64,000 nt of DNA from Motacilla alba alba (lineage: Eukaryota > Chordata > Aves > Passeriformes > Motacillidae): the NCBI RefSeq assembly GCF_015832195.1, contig NC_052028.1, positions 9,405,501 to 9,469,500 of the forward strand. Direction: 5' to 3'. Positions within the stretch are counted from its first letter, which is position 1; each line of letters opens with the position of its first letter. The position numbers were made by a program, and so were the translations under genes. Shown here one piece after another: positions 33,758 through 46,689 of the stretch. The notes beneath the pieces are model-generated. The model did not search any database. It was given only the letters and a program-made list of their open reading frames with translations, and was not told the origin of the DNA.

Positions 33758-36700
33758 GTGAGCGGCGGGGCGGCCGCGGGGACCGGCCCTTGCGAGGCGG
33801 CCGGGGGAGGGGGGGGTGGGGGACAGGCCGCGGGGGCGGCCCGGGTTGCGGAGACAGGCGGACGGACAGACAGGCGCACTCCGCACCTGGAGACTTAAAT
33901 TCTCCCTGAGCGCCCAACCTTGTGAGGGGCTCGGTGTGCGGTGCCCTGGGTTCGTGCCATTCCGGGAGCGCTCACCGAGCTGCCGGAGCGCGGTGCATGG
34001 GAGCTGATTTCCTCATGTAAACAAGCTACGATGGCTTGTTAAGGTCGAGTAGGGAGGTTTCAAGAAAAGCTGTGGAAGTAACGATTGTTTTTCATTGCTG
34101 CCGTGGGCGTGTAGGTGAGCCCTGCAGAGAGCTTTTCTGAAGAGCTGTGCAGCTTCAGATGTGTTGTTGAGTAAAGCGAGGGGGTCCTGGGCGTTGGGCA
34201 CAGGGGGGTGGCATTCCTTCTAAAAATAATGCATCACTAGAAGTCCAATATCTAAATTTCACCACCGAAATAGTACTAAATGTGGCAATGCACTTGTGTT
34301 TCCTCAGTTAAAATTAATGCAATTATTGAGATGTTCAGCTGAATATGGTTAATTTTAGAACTCTGAGGGTTTGTCATAAACGTACTGAAAACGTGGTAAA
34401 TGCCTTGAGTCAGAGGCTCGGTTTTGAGAAAAATAAGGACTGATTAAAAAAAAAACCTAAATAATCCTCTTCAGAAGCAAAAATGCCACCCATGAAAGTC
34501 TGATATGCCCTAGATGAAGAAAAAGCTTTATTTCTGAGCTCATCATCCTGAAGGACTAGATCATCTGAGAATTAGGCTTAAAATGTGTTTTTTGCCTATG
34601 TTTTGCACCATACGCAGTGGTTGAATTTGTGGTGGCAGCAGTTTTCCAGGGCTGCCTGCCCTGTGCTGCTCTTGTTCCCCAGACAGACTCTGAATTCCGA
34701 GTTCCTTAACGTGGAACGGGTGCTGTCACTGAACTGCGATTTCTTTAAAGACACTGTGATTAATGGGACCGGTATTTCAGCCGTGTAAGGCAGGTCTGTA
34801 AACATTAATTTCCAGGTGCTAGAAAGTTAAAGCTTAATTATAAAGATGCCAGCTTTATCCCAGAATATTTCCAAGCTTGTTTATTTGGAAGGGTTTTTAT
34901 TTTTCAGGAACTCTATATTTGCTGCATTTATGTTTGGTTGCTACTGTTTCTTCTAGAAACCTGATTTTATGATTTTTTATTAATTCCTTTTGAGTCCCGG
35001 TGTTGTTAAGAACTGGAAGGGAAATCTAGAAATCAGAGGAAGCAGTTACTTCTTTGTGGCTTGAATCTGTGATATGTTTGGTTACAGTAATGAGACCTTT
35101 TTTTGAACTGATGTTGTAGCCTGGGTGGTATTGAGCAGCTACTGAAGGCTTGTTTAACAGAGCCACTGCTGACCACTTTTCAAATCCCCCATCAAGCCCC
35201 CATGCCACAGGAGAGGTTTTAATGTGTTAATTTTCGCAGAAGTTTACAGCTCTGTTGGCAGGATAAGTTGCAGAAACAGTTAATTAACTTGATTTTTTTC
35301 TGAATCCTGTTGGCTTTAGTGCATTTGAGGTAGTTTGAGTAGGATAACGTGCAGCTGTCAAAATACTGGATCACAGGTAGAGATGTATGGGGGACGTGCA
35401 CCAATTTTTGCTACTTTGCTTATACAAATGAGGATATTAATAGTGTTGGAGAACCTCAGCAGTTATCAAAGTGTTTCATTTCGATGTGTTGCTGCTGTTT
35501 ATCTTTGATAATCATTTGGATAACTACCTTAGATAACAATTCACTGTTGTTTGCATAACAAGCTTGTATTTGATTGCATCTCTGATAACTGTAATATTTT
35601 ATTATATACATTTCTGCTTACATAAGCTAAGATTTACATTGCTTTGGATGGTTCTTTTGACCTTAGACACTCAGATGTACATTGGATGTACACCGGATTA
35701 TGTTTTTATTGCTAACAGTCACTTCCAGTAACTTTTTTTTTTTTAATGTACTATCTAAAATTCTGCTAGTTCTTATGTGCAGTGTAAAAGTATGAACTTC
35801 CTTCTCTTCTGAGGGGTCTTGGACAGGTTTGTTCAAGAGAAGCTGTCTTCCTCAGAGGTACTCTTGGTTATTAGACTATTACAGGTCCCATCTCTGTGAA
35901 ATTCAAAAGCCTGCTGAGCATTGTAGATAGTCTTTATTGACTGCCTATATTAATACAATTATTGCTATAAAAGGATATTACTGTCCTTTCCTTGATTTCC
36001 ACATGTCAGTTTACTGTTAGTAATTACTTTTGGCTGTGGCCACATGAGGGGTGTTGGGAAGAATACTGAAATCCTGAGTTCAGAACGGATGGAAGGGTAC
36101 TCATCCCCCACCCCCATGAAGGGGTATGTAAAAGCAGTGTAAAGCTTATCACAGCAAAGATTTCAGGGGTTTGTTGTCTTTTTATAAAATAATTTTTTTC
36201 ATGATGTTCCTGGGATAAAGCTTTGAATGATTACTTGTGATGGAAGACTGAACCATAAACGTACCTGTAATGTCATATTAAAAGACAATAATGTGGAGGG
36301 AGCCAGGGGACTTCTGATCTGAACCCCTTGGTGCAGTGCCTTGTGATCCACGTTCCCAGGTGGCCCGGGTGTCACCTGGGTGCCGGGAGCTCATAAACAG
36401 GGAGGTGGCTGCGGGCTGGGTGCTCTGTTGTTGTCGTGTGACTGCAGCCAGGCCTGGGCAGGTGCTGGCAAGGGCTGTGCACGTCTGTGGCGAGGAGCTG
36501 AGCCGTGTGCCTCTGTGCATGCATCACACGGGCCATTAGACAGCCTTGCCACAGAGGGGAAGAAGGCAGGAAAAAACATTTGGGTGGGTTTTTTTCTCTT
36601 TGTTTTTCATGACTCTTAGATTACTTTAGTAGCTACGGTGTTATTTACCAAGATGCAGTAGTAGTGATAATGGTAATGCAAATACTGAATAACTTGCTGT

Positions 36701-39700
36701 TTACGTTGTACTGTTGACCAGTAAATGTAAGTGCAGTTGCAACATTTGTTTCCCATCACTTTTATTCTTAATCTGACCTCATGTTTCTTTCAGTGATAAT
36801 ATTTGCATTGTGGGATAAGCTGCCTTGTGTTAAGATGATCCCCGAAGCTCCTTTACAAAAGCAAGGAAACTTATAAATTGATGTCAACGTATTTTCCCAT
36901 CATTTTTGCATTGGATGTAATAAGAAATTATTTTTTTTTCAAAACTAACACAGGTTTTTGTGGCATTTTATCTGGACAGGAGGGGAAAGCAGACAGATGC
37001 ATGTGAGTGCCCCATGGCTGCAGCTGCCTCAGTTCACTCATTTATTACCTATTGTAACTTGGAGGCATTCTTTAGGTAAGAAAGTTGCTTCAAAATATGT
37101 GGTTTATAAACTTAGTACACTTCTCTGTTGAATCTTTAAATTGCATCTCAGTGTTTTGTGCTCTTAGTTATAATGTTACTTAAGCATGCTGTTTATATGT
37201 GGCATTATAAACCTTGTATTTGTTAGACCCTGACAGTACTCATGAAAATGAATTCTATGTGCTGCACAGACTCTGCTCACTTCACAGGAGAGAGAACATG
37301 TGATACTTGCAGACTGTGCAATACAAGGGCACCATAAATGACAGATTTCTTCAGGTGCCACCCACAGACAGAGTTACTAATGAGTATCAGCTTTCTCTTT
37401 ATAGACAAGCATGACTACTCAGCTCTAAATTTTCTGGTGTGTGAGCTTAGCAGCAGCATTACTTGCACAGATTGCAGTACTTGAGTTTGATTTTGTGTGG
37501 AAGATGGCGGCTACTTCTCATGTATTCATAAATAGTGTGTACTACACCTTTGTTAAGCTTGGCATCCATAAAGCTGATATTAACTGGGTAGTTTTTCTAA
37601 AGATGATGATGAGATCTGGGAGAATCTAAAGTCTTGTCCAGTTTTTAAAGAAAAATGGAGAAGTTCAGCATTGAAAGATTTCTATAGATGTTATTACTGG
37701 TTGAACACAATACCTGGTAAACATCTTCTGTTTCTACAATCTGTCATGATTTAGTGAGGTGGGTGTTGCTGTTCTTGTAGCTTTCCACTAAAGCATCTTT
37801 GGATAATGTAAAATTGGTAGCTGGCTATGGGGGGTTTGGGTCTATTTTCTCATAATGCACCAAGATGCTCTGTCATACTAAGACACAGGATGGTTTTTTC
37901 ATTAGTATGTGGGAGGATATTTGTACATTATTGATACATCTCTTTCCAGATTCAGTTTAATTAGCCAGAATTGTTTGTTTACTGTCAACATTATCATGGT
38001 GCAGTAAGCATTCTTTTGGAGTAAAAGGGAGTAAAGTTTAATGTCAAGAGTCTTTAAATGGCAAAGTATCAGAGGTCCTGTCTTGTAAGTATAACTTTTG
38101 ATTCACATGGTTTTGGTATAGACTGAAAAAATATACCCTATATATAGCCTATACATAGGCTGAAAAAAATGAAACATTTGTTATCAAGGTTTGTAGTTTT
38201 CTTTGGGTAATACTTGAGAATTCAGAGCTGTATCTGTGTTGCAAAAGAGTGCTTATGTGACTAAAACTGTAGATAATGCAAAAGCTATTTTTTTTGCCAA
38301 CAATTACCTTCCCCTTAGTTAAGTGTTATTTTTCAGATGATGTTTGGCAAAACTAAAGTGCTTGTTACATTCTATTGTTCTGCTTCCACATCTGCCTTCA
38401 GAGCAGTGGATTCTGTTTGTCTCAGTCTCTGTTCTGAGTTGATGTTAGTCTTTTCTGTGGGTTTCCCAGACACTGCAGAACAGTTTTTCTTTGGTTGGTG
38501 GCTTCACAGGTCAGTTCATCTTCTGGGACCCGTCCCTGCCTTCTGGTTAAGGAATCCATGCACACATACAGGATGACTCAACAGTGGGATGGATGTTCAG
38601 ATACCAGAAAGGTGCTGGTAACTTGACAGGAACCTCCACATTCTTTGGAGGTAGGGTTGTGTGTGTGTGTGTAAACCTCTCATTTGAATGCTGCCTGGGT
38701 TATATCACATGGGACTGTCATTTAGCTAACTTCAGTTGTGTTTTAAAATATATACTATTCATAAGGATTCAGAATGAAATAAGGATTCTTCTTTTTGCAG
38801 TAAATATTGGGGCTTCATGTTTGTTAAAAATGTTATGATGCATAACCAATGGAACCTTTTTCTGGCTTTGCATCCCACGCTGAATAATAGGAATTCGTTT
38901 TGCTAGATATAAAGGACTGAAGTGTAGAATACTAAACATAGAAATTCTGGAGAAAGCAGTTTCTAAAGGCTGTAGCAACAAGAACAAGTTCTGGCTAAAT
39001 TCCAGCAGGCAGAGCATAGATGCTGTGTATACCAGCATTACCACGCTGCATCTCTTCCTACATCTGGAGTGCTGCTTCTGGTCTGTAGCTTGACCTGTGG
39101 TTTAGGGAAATGCCCTTTCTGGTTGTTCTCAGATGTCAAAGCTTCCTTGTGGGAGCCAGATCAGCACCCATGAAGTTCAAGTAAGTGTCAAGTAAGATAG
39201 GAGAAATTTCCTTTTATCAGAAACCCATCTTTAACCAAGATGTTGCAGATCTGCATGAGAATAGCAATAGCAAGGAGAAGCTTCTCAAGTAATAGCATGT
39301 GTTCAATTTCATTTTTTTTGTTCTGGACTTTTGTTTTAGTAAACAGCCAAGTCTGTAATTCCTCTCAAGTAGGGAGGAAGAAAAACAAGCAAGAGGTGTA
39401 TTTGACTCAAAAGGTATTTAGCCTTTGCTAAATTTAGCAAGGCTATGATCAAGTGTAAGAGAGAGTTTTGTAATGGTTAATTACTACATCCACACTTAAT
39501 GGTTTGGAATGCCCATTTGTTGTGTGACTTAAAGTAGTATAAAGTCATAAAACATGGTTGTGTAGATGACAACTTGATGGTCAAATAGCAAAATGTTTAT
39601 TCATGCTGAGCCTGTGTCTTCATTACATTAGTAATACTGTTACTGTAAGCCATGTGTCTACTCAGGGAAGAAAAACTATTATTTAATAAAATTTAAAGAG

Positions 39701-41111
39701 TGTTGCTAGCTTATCTGTCTGCATATATTGCTGATTCCAATCACTAATGGAAATTTAAATAGACTGGGTGAATATGTATAACAACTGCTAGAATAAATTC
39801 CTTGGTGACTGAGATAATTTGTCAGGAAGTCAAGCAGTGGTGAAGCTGGTTATATGAACAGCCCTGCATTTTTCTTTCCAGTTTCTCAAGGAATACACAT
39901 GCTTTTTTTCATAAAAATGGAGTTTATCAGACACTCATGAGCCAAACAGATCAGGTTTTATAGGTTGGGGAAAATGCCAGGTAAATTTTTGATAGGACCA
40001 TATGTATTTTGGCAGCTGTTTTTGCAATACACGGATTTGTGGGGGTTTTTTTCCTTCCTTTCCCCCTCCCCTCCATAATAAAGATACTGTTGAAGATTTT
40101 CAGTCCAGAAAAAGCAAGCTGTGGGGGTTGCCATGGAAGTTTGTTCAGTAAAAATAGATAATATGCTCTGTTCTTTCTTGAAAAATGCATGGTTTGAGAA
40201 TACTCACTTCACACAGGTTGGGAAGAGAGAAGGTCTGGATGAACATCTGGTTAGTGGGACATTTGAGAAGGGGCTTCAACCTCTACTAAAATGAAGTGGC
40301 AAAGCTAGCTGTTGAAAATTGACTGAACAACAGAATTCAGTCTAGAATGGACTTGGTTAGGTTGCACTGCTTCAGCCTGTGAAAGCAGAGCTTTTTTATT
40401 ATGCCGCTCTTCTGAGCTCTGGCTCGTGAGGCAGACATCCCTTGCTGAAGCAGATCCATGCAGTTTGCTGATTTCCAAGGTCACTGTCCTTTTCCTGCTG
40501 AAAAACAGCATGTGAGCTTCAGTTACTTTGCCCTGCTTTGATAAGTGGCCTCTGAAGTTTTTTACTGTTAGTTACACAGACACTTTCCTCTGCTTGGCAT
40601 TATTTGGAACAAAAAGCAAACTGAGGAAGGCGGGCAAAACTTTTCAATCTGACTCTTCTGAACATGTCTGTTCCAGGTTTATGTGTTTAAAAAAGGAGTT
40701 TATGAATTAGGTTTTTTAGTTGATAAACCTTTTTTGGAGATCATTAGTAGATTCCATAGTTTGTCAACTGAGTTTAAATTTAAACAATCCATTTTCTACT
40801 TCTGAATTGAATTGCTGTTAAATACTTGTTGGTCCCTACAAAATGCTTTATGTACTTTATGAAATACTACTACATGAAACTACATTTGGTAAATTAACAA
40901 GTCCAAATTCTCCAGATTCAATCCAAGTTGTACAAAATAAAAGGTACTGAGGGAGAAGGTCCTTGACAACATCTATGCCCTGGATATTGATACATGGATA
41001 TGCTTCTTTTCAAAATAATGCGCTGTATTTAAGTTTTATTGACTTGTTATTGCTTACTGTGTTTCCACTGGCCTTTCTCCCTTCCTTCCATAATCTTCTG
41101 TGTTTTTCTAG
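33758..41111 (+). other. Inferred FBXL21 intron 1
   Basis: About 7.4 kb, AT-rich. Visible in it are a (GT)n run of about 8 units at 38656-38672 and an AAGATGGCGGC YY1-type motif at 37501-37511. No coding exon is recognised. Further untranslated exons could be hidden here. Confidence 0.55.
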
Positions 41112-41189
41112 AGACCTGTTGTACGTGAGACCTTTCAGGAATCTGTGTAGTTTGAATACCTTGGATTGTTACATTCTGAAACTTTCACC

Positions 41190-41561
41190 ATGAAGAGAGC
41201 TGGGCAGAAGGTGATGGCTGGAACTGAAGCTCCTGGAGCATCACAGACAAGCAAAAAACAGAAAACTGGTTTATATGGCTCAGGGTTTGGGGAATCTGAC
41301 CCGTGCACCTCAATGGACTGGGGCAGCCTTCCACACCACGTGATTCTGCGTGTTTTTCAGTTCCTGACTCTAGTGGATCGAGCCAGGGCATCTTCTGTTT
41401 GTCGAAGGTGGAATGAAGTTTTTCACATCCCAGATCTCTGGAGGAGGTTTGAATTTGAACTTAGCCAGCCAGCCACTTCTTATTTAAAGTCTACACATCC
41501 AGATCTCATTCAGCAGATTATCAAGAGGCACGCTGACCATCTGCAGTACGTCAGCTTCAAG
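41190..41561 (+). CDS. FBXL21: FBXL21 coding exon 1
   Basis: 124 codons, phase 0 out (AAG|GTAAGC). Covers the basic N-terminus and the whole F-box. The exon probably begins at 41112 after TTTTTCTAG, giving about 78 bases of 5' UTR. Confidence 0.94.
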
Positions 41562-44500
41562 GTAAGCTGTGGATGATCTGTGGGTCAGTGTCGCGTCACT
41601 GAGCACGAGGGATGCAGCTGTTCTGTGTCAGCTGCCTTAAGGGTTGTACCTGGCAAGTCTTATGTTTAAGAATGCAACTACTGCAACATTTTATTTCCAC
41701 ATGTGCAGACAGTTTCATCCAATTTTGTACACTCTACCCTCTGCAGAGTTAAGCAATAACTCTAAGTGGATGTTGTGTGAAACCGAGGTGCAAGGTGAGG
41801 CAAAATAAGAGATTTGTTCAAAGTTACTCTTCAGGCTTACGAATTTTGAATCAGTTCATTATTTAAGATGCAAAGGTGTTGTCCATGTAGATAAAATGGA
41901 TTCATTTGCTGGAGCAAGGATTTTGTCAGGTCTTTTTTGGGCTCTAAAAATTGGCATTTAAAAAAAATGCATACATACCACTGTGTATTGTAGCACCAGT
42001 ACTGTTACAGTATTGCAGTAACATGAGGTTATTTGAAGACAAGACTTAGATTTAAGGTATGTGTTCATACTAGAATTACCCAGCAGTCGCACTCAGGAAA
42101 ATTTTCTGATAGTAACTTCCCTGAACTCTTTCTGGTCTTGAAATTTTCAGTCAGTATTGCACTTTGTGCCTGTGATGATTGCAGTCGGGAGCTGAGTAGA
42201 TGTGGAACCTGCAGTTTTAGGTATCCATGGTGCTGTTTTCTAAATAATACTGCAGAATGACTTCACTGTTTTTAAATTGCTTTTATAGGTTGATAGTAGT
42301 ACTGAGTCAGCAGAAGCAGCCTGTGACATCCTTTCTCAGTTGGTGAATTGTTCTATCAAGACTCTGGGTTTGATCTCTACAGCAAAACCAAGCTTCATGA
42401 ATGTCTCTAAGGTAAAGTTCTACAAACTGTAACTAGCATATTTTAATTCGCTCTTAAACCAGTTTAGCTTTCTTAATGTTCTGTTCTTAAGTTGATGGCA
42501 ATTTTATGAAACAGTCTCTAGTTACTTTGAAGTAACAGAAGAATTACTTTCTGGAAAATAAAGGCCATTACTTTTTTTTCTGCAGAAAAACTCCAGATGC
42601 TTCAGGCTCATCATTGTGTCCAGTTATCCCTGTAGTTATCAATGGATTACAGTGAAGTGATAAATCAGAGTAGATAAATAATGAGTGTAAGGTTAATTTC
42701 ATCACATGCAGCAGCTTGTTTTTAAACAAAGATCCTCTCTGTTTATGTTGAAATAATCCTTTGTTACATGAAAAAGGGGATCCATGGGAAGTGTTCATTT
42801 TTGTACTTTCTGTGTAGAACTGGATATCAAAGCACTGAAGTTTTGCTCATCTTTTCATAAGAATTTTTCCCTCTTTCAATTTCTCTAAATAGGCTCATTT
42901 TGCATCAGCACTGACAGTAGTTTTTGTGAACTCTAAGTCATTATCATCAATCAAGATAGATGACACACCCCTTGATGATCCTTCTTTGAAAGTTCTTGTT
43001 GCTAACAACAGTGATACTCTAAAACTACTAAAAATGAGCAGCTGTCCTCATGTTTCACCTGCTGGTGAGTACTGAATGTATGTGAAAAAGGGAGTTGTAA
43101 AGTATCATAATTGACTTAGTCTTGAGTTTGGACAGCTGGAAGGTGAAGAAGAAGGTGGTTGTTAGTGAATGAGTTTGGGTTGGTGAAAGTGGGGGTGCTA
43201 CTCACTTGACTGCATCTTCTGGAATCCTTCTGGGGATATTTTTTCATTTTCTCCAGTTGCTTTGCTACCTCTGATGATAGGCCTTGAGGAGGAAAAGCCT
43301 TCAAAATTAGTGCAAGCCTTTCACACATACTCAAAGGATGTGATGTTCATTGCTTTACCATGTGAGGGTAACCAAATGGCTCCTTAATGTGTGTGCAGAT
43401 TTGTAAACTTAACTAACTGGTGTTCTGTGGGAACACCACAGAATCCCTGATCCATGAATCAGCCACTGCTTGGTGGGATAAAGGAGATTATAACAGTTGT
43501 CAGTAATTGTTTTGCAAGGTGCTGAGAGTGTGTACAAATTTCAGAAACCTGTGGTGTTAGACTGGAGTGTTTCCAGCTTGCAGAGTGCCCTCATGTGTCC
43601 AGATCTGGGACTGGTGACTTCCTCATTGATTGGTGAAGGACTCACTCCCTTCAAAATACAACCTTGCTGAAAGTTCAGAGGGCTTCAGGGTCCCTTCTCA
43701 CTTTCCTTTCTCCTGAAACCTTAGTGCTGGGAAAACGGAGTCTGGGTCTGGTCTATTCCTGTATTCTTTTCTGGAGTCCACAAAAGATGACTTAATCCAT
43801 GTTTTTCATACTGTAGCAGAGTAGGAGCAGTTAGCATTTTTTAGGTCTTAATTCACAGGAGGTTGTAGCTGTTAAACTGGGTGGTGGTGATTTAAATAGT
43901 TGACAGTTGAAGGAATGGCAGCAACTTCAGCTGAATCTGACTTGATTTCAGTTGCTTCTTCAAAGCTGAGGGAGTTCTGCATAGGGAGGGGTAAAGAGGA
44001 GATATGCAGATCCAAGATGAATGTGACTTGTGTCTTCTAGTGTGAAGGGTTAATGGCCAGAACTCTGTAAAAGTTTGTGGATATTTAGAACTTCGGAATT
44101 TCATGGGGTTTGAATATAAGCATGAAAACTCAAGCCAACTTTACAGAGAACAGCTGTGCTTATACTCACTTTTAATTTTAGAGAGTAAATGTTTTTGTTC
44201 CTCAGGTATTCTTTGTGTGGCTGATCAGTGTCATGGACTTAAGGAGCTGGCTTTGAACTACTACATATTAAGTGATGAACTGCTGCTGGCTCTTTCCAGT
44301 GAAAAACACGTTGATCTCGAGCACCTTCGCATTGACGTCGTGAGTGAAAATCCCGGACAAGTTCAATTCCACACCATTAAAAAGCAAAGCTGGGATGCTC
44401 TTGTTAAACACTCCCCCAAAGTCAACATTGTGATGTATTTCTTCTTGTATGAAGATGAATTTGATGCTTTCTTCAGAGAGGAAACGCCTGTCACACACCT

Positions 44501-44849
44501 GTACTTCGGTCGTGCGGTCAGCAAGGCCATGCTGGGTCGCATCGGCATGAACTGCCCCCGGCTGATCGAGCTGGTCGTGTGCGCCAACGGGCTCCAGCCC
44601 CTGGATGATGAACTGATCCAGATTGCTGAGCGCTGTAAGAACTTAACAGCCATGGGGCTGGGGGAGTGTGAGGTCACCTGCAGAGGTTTTATTGAATTTG
44701 TAAAGATGTGTGGGGGCAGGCTTACTCAGCTTTCCATAATGGAGGAGGTGCTGATTCCAGATAGTGATTACAGCTTAGATCGGCTTCATCTGGAAGTCTC
44801 CAAACACCTTGGAAGAATGTGGTTTCCTGATATGATGCCGACGTGGTAA
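41190..44849 (+). CDS. FBXL21: FBXL21, circadian F-box/LRR protein
   Basis: The CDS is join(41190..41561, 42289..42411, 42893..43064, 44206..44849); all introns are GT-AG and it gives 436 residues. The ATG at 41190 follows an in-frame TAG at 41148-41150. The F-box (about residues 43-89, [17 protein letters not shown] ... [20 protein letters not shown]) binds SKP1. The rest is a leucine-rich-repeat domain ending WFPDMMPTW; in the paralogue FBXL3 the C-terminal Trp inserts into the cofactor pocket of cryptochromes, and this Trp is kept. The N-terminus (GLYGSGFG..., [19 protein letters not shown]) and FMNVSK fit FBXL21 better than FBXL3, as does the position next to IL9 and LECT2. FBXL21 and FBXL3 are substrate receptors of SCF ubiquitin ligases that control CRY1/CRY2 stability. 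In humans FBXL21 is a pseudogene; here the frame is intact. Confidence 0.94.
41562..42288 (+). other. FBXL21 intron
   Basis: GT-AG, 727 bases, no repeats recognised. Confidence 0.88.
42289..42411 (+). CDS. FBXL21: FBXL21 coding exon 2
   Basis: Forty-one codons between TTTATAG and GTAAAG, phase 0 at both ends. Encodes [20 protein letters not shown], the first leucine-rich repeat. Confidence 0.94.
42412..42892 (+). other. FBXL21 intron
   Basis: GT-AG, 481 bases, no repeats recognised. Confidence 0.88.
42893..43064 (+). CDS. FBXL21: FBXL21 coding exon 3
   Basis: 172 bases, phase 0 in and phase 1 out (GCT G|GTGAGT). Encodes leucine-rich repeats with [20 protein letters not shown] and [12 protein letters not shown]. 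Confidence 0.94.
43065..44205 (+). other. FBXL21 intron
   Basis: GT-AG, 1141 bases. An open frame runs into the next exon from 44103, but the acceptor TTCCTCAG at 44205 and family alignment fix the exon start at 44206. Confidence 0.88.
44206..44849 (+). CDS. FBXL21: FBXL21 coding exon 4 (terminal)
   Basis: 644 bases, phase 1 in, ending TAA. Encodes [19 protein letters not shown] through the C-terminal tail WFPDMMPTW. Its middle part (about 44490-44660) is notably GC-richer than the flanking exons. Confidence 0.95.
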
Positions 44850-44898
44850 ATCCTCTGTGTGGATAAAGCGGTGGGATCGGGGTGTTGCTTTCTATGCA

Positions 44899-44904
44899 AA
44901 TAAA
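44899..44904 (+). terminator. Proximal FBXL21 polyadenylation signal
   Basis: AATAAA 50 bases after the stop. Further AATAAA copies at 45391-45396 and 45591-45596 could give longer 3' UTRs. Confidence 0.5.
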
Positions 44905-46185
44905 AAATTTAAAAATCAAATGTGAAAATTTTCTTCCAGATTTGAGTTTTTCTTCCTTGAGAAAACCTCTATTAGACTAACAGCAAAACATTCTAAAATA
45001 TTAATTATATATTGAAATAGAAAATAGATTTAAGTGTACTTAATGGTTCTGAAAGTATGTCTGTGGTTTACAGGTGCTTCAAATTTCAGTGAATTTGGGC
45101 TTCTCTGAGCTTCAGTTTAAACATTCCATTTACTTTAAAGTGGGTTTGCGTTTTTGGGATTTTTTAATGTCTTTGTTTACTCTTTCTGATCTAGTCAGAA
45201 GAGAAGCTGTTTTCCTTTAGGAAATCTATCTGTGGAAAGCTGGATAGAATTTTGAGTACAGTAGTATTTGTCATGACGTTTTATATAGCTATTTTTTAAA
45301 TAATTCATGTTTTAATTGTAAAACCTTGTATATTAAAATACACTATCCCGGGTTAATCAGATATAATCTAGCTTAAATTCATGGCAGTATAATAAAATGT
45401 TAATAAGCTTCTGCTTACAAAAAATTTTCCAGCTTTACATTGCACTTTAAGTAATTTTGTCAGATTACAGAAACTAGGGAATGAATTGTACAGTATGTTG
45501 TTTTTATCTTATGTGTTAAAAGGATGAGAAAGAGATTTTGTTAAAATTACTGATTATAAGTTTGGTTCTAGATTGATTGCTTGAGTGAGTAATAAAGCAC
45601 TTTGGAAACTGTCAGGACAATAAGGAATAGCTTTGGATTTGGGCTCAAGTCTTTGTAATCAAAGACTGATGCCTGAATACTGTTCCATGCTTTCATTGCT
45701 AAGAAATAAGGATTTCATAAATGTAGCTAGTAAGAAGGAAAGATCAAAGGCTATACAATTGTCTTTGATCCATTTCTCTTTGGAATCAAGAATTTATAGC
45801 ACTTGAAATTGTCACTTAGGACAAAATGGAGGACTAAATGGACTGTAGTAATCTCACCTGTTTCTTCCAGAGCTTTGTGTAAGCCCTGATTTCTAGAGAA
45901 AGGCTTGCTGAAAGTAATCCTGAAATATTTATTTCAGGACTGTTTAATATTGTTGCTATTAATTGTTTCTTGAGACAGATTGTATTATATTTATTTTCTT
46001 AAAAGGGGAAAGGCATGGTGAGTTGATGTAAATTAGAGTATGTATTTTTGTGTTAATATTTTGCACACTGTAAACTTAAATGCATTGTATATAAATTTTT
46101 GCTGTAATGATTTTGGTGCCACACTTGTTGCATCTTCCTGTTGATAATGAGAAGTCTACAAGAATTTGCTGGTGGTGGTTGTCAC

Positions 46186-46689
46186 TGTTGTGGCTTAACC
46201 CTGGCTGTCAGCTGAGCCCCTCACAGCCAGAGGGATGGGGGCAAGAATCAGAAAGGAAAAGTGAGAAAACTCGTGGCTGGACATAGAGTTTAATCGTAAA
46301 GGAAGAGCCACACAGGCAGGCAGCCTGCAAAGGGGGAATCCATTCACCACTTCCATCAGCCATGTCCGGGAAAGCAGGGCTCCATCACCCATAAACACCC
46401 CCCTTCCTCCACCTTCCCCCAGCTTTATATGCTGAGCCTGATGTCATACAGGATGGAATGTCCCTTGGTTCAGCTGGCCTCAGCTGTCCTGTCCATGTCA
46501 CCTCCCAGGCTGTGCACCCTCAGCCTCCTGCCTGCTGGGGCAGTACAAAGCAGGGCAGGGCTGGGCTCTGTGGGCACTGCTCAGCCACAGCAGAAACATC
46601 CCCTGTTACCAGTGCTGTTCCAGTACAAATGCACAGCTCCATTCCAGCTCCTGTGAAGCCAATGAACTACTCCAGCTAGAACCAGTGCA
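46186..46689 (+). mobile_element. Solo LTR of an endogenous retrovirus (passerine ERVL-like)
   Basis: About 504 bases beginning TGTTGTGGCTTAACCC and ending CCAGTGCA, so it has TG..CA termini. Inside are blocks I know from passerine ERV LTRs: 'aaaactcgtggctgg', 'gagtttaatcg', 'cttcccccagctttatatgc', 'tcagctgtcctgtccatgtc'. The flanks GTCAC (46181-46185) and TTCAC (46690-46694) agree at 4 of 5 bases and look like a target-site duplication. No internal retroviral genes are present, so this is the product of LTR-LTR recombination and has no coding capacity. Confidence 0.75.

Larger units (their letters stand above)
33340..33900 (+). promoter_or_regulatory. CpG island, probable FBXL21 promoter
   Basis: A block of very high GC content with dense CpG in an otherwise AT-rich region, containing GC-box-like runs, a YY1-like AAATGGCGCC at about 33569-33578 and a CACGTG E-box. 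It is the only CpG island upstream of the FBXL21 coding exons and ends in a good splice donor (CGGCG|GTGAGC, GT at 33758-33759). I therefore read it as the FBXL21 promoter with a non-coding first exon. Long open frames across it on both strands are composition artefacts. Confidence 0.7.

Noticed and set aside
33338..33909. Several Ala/Pro/Arg/Gly-rich frames of 100-185 codons on both strands
   Set aside because: They are artefacts of the GC-rich CpG island and the 85-bp duplication. Frames are open on both strands at once and no family resemblance is seen.
44103..44205. Upstream extension of the last FBXL21 exon
   Set aside because: The 34 codons before 44206 do not match the family, and a good acceptor with the right phase lies at 44204-44205.
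41190..44849. Assignment as FBXL3 instead of FBXL21
   Set aside because: The paralogues share most of the sequence, but the N-terminus, [19 protein letters not shown] and FMNVSK, and the location between IL9 and LECT2, fit FBXL21.
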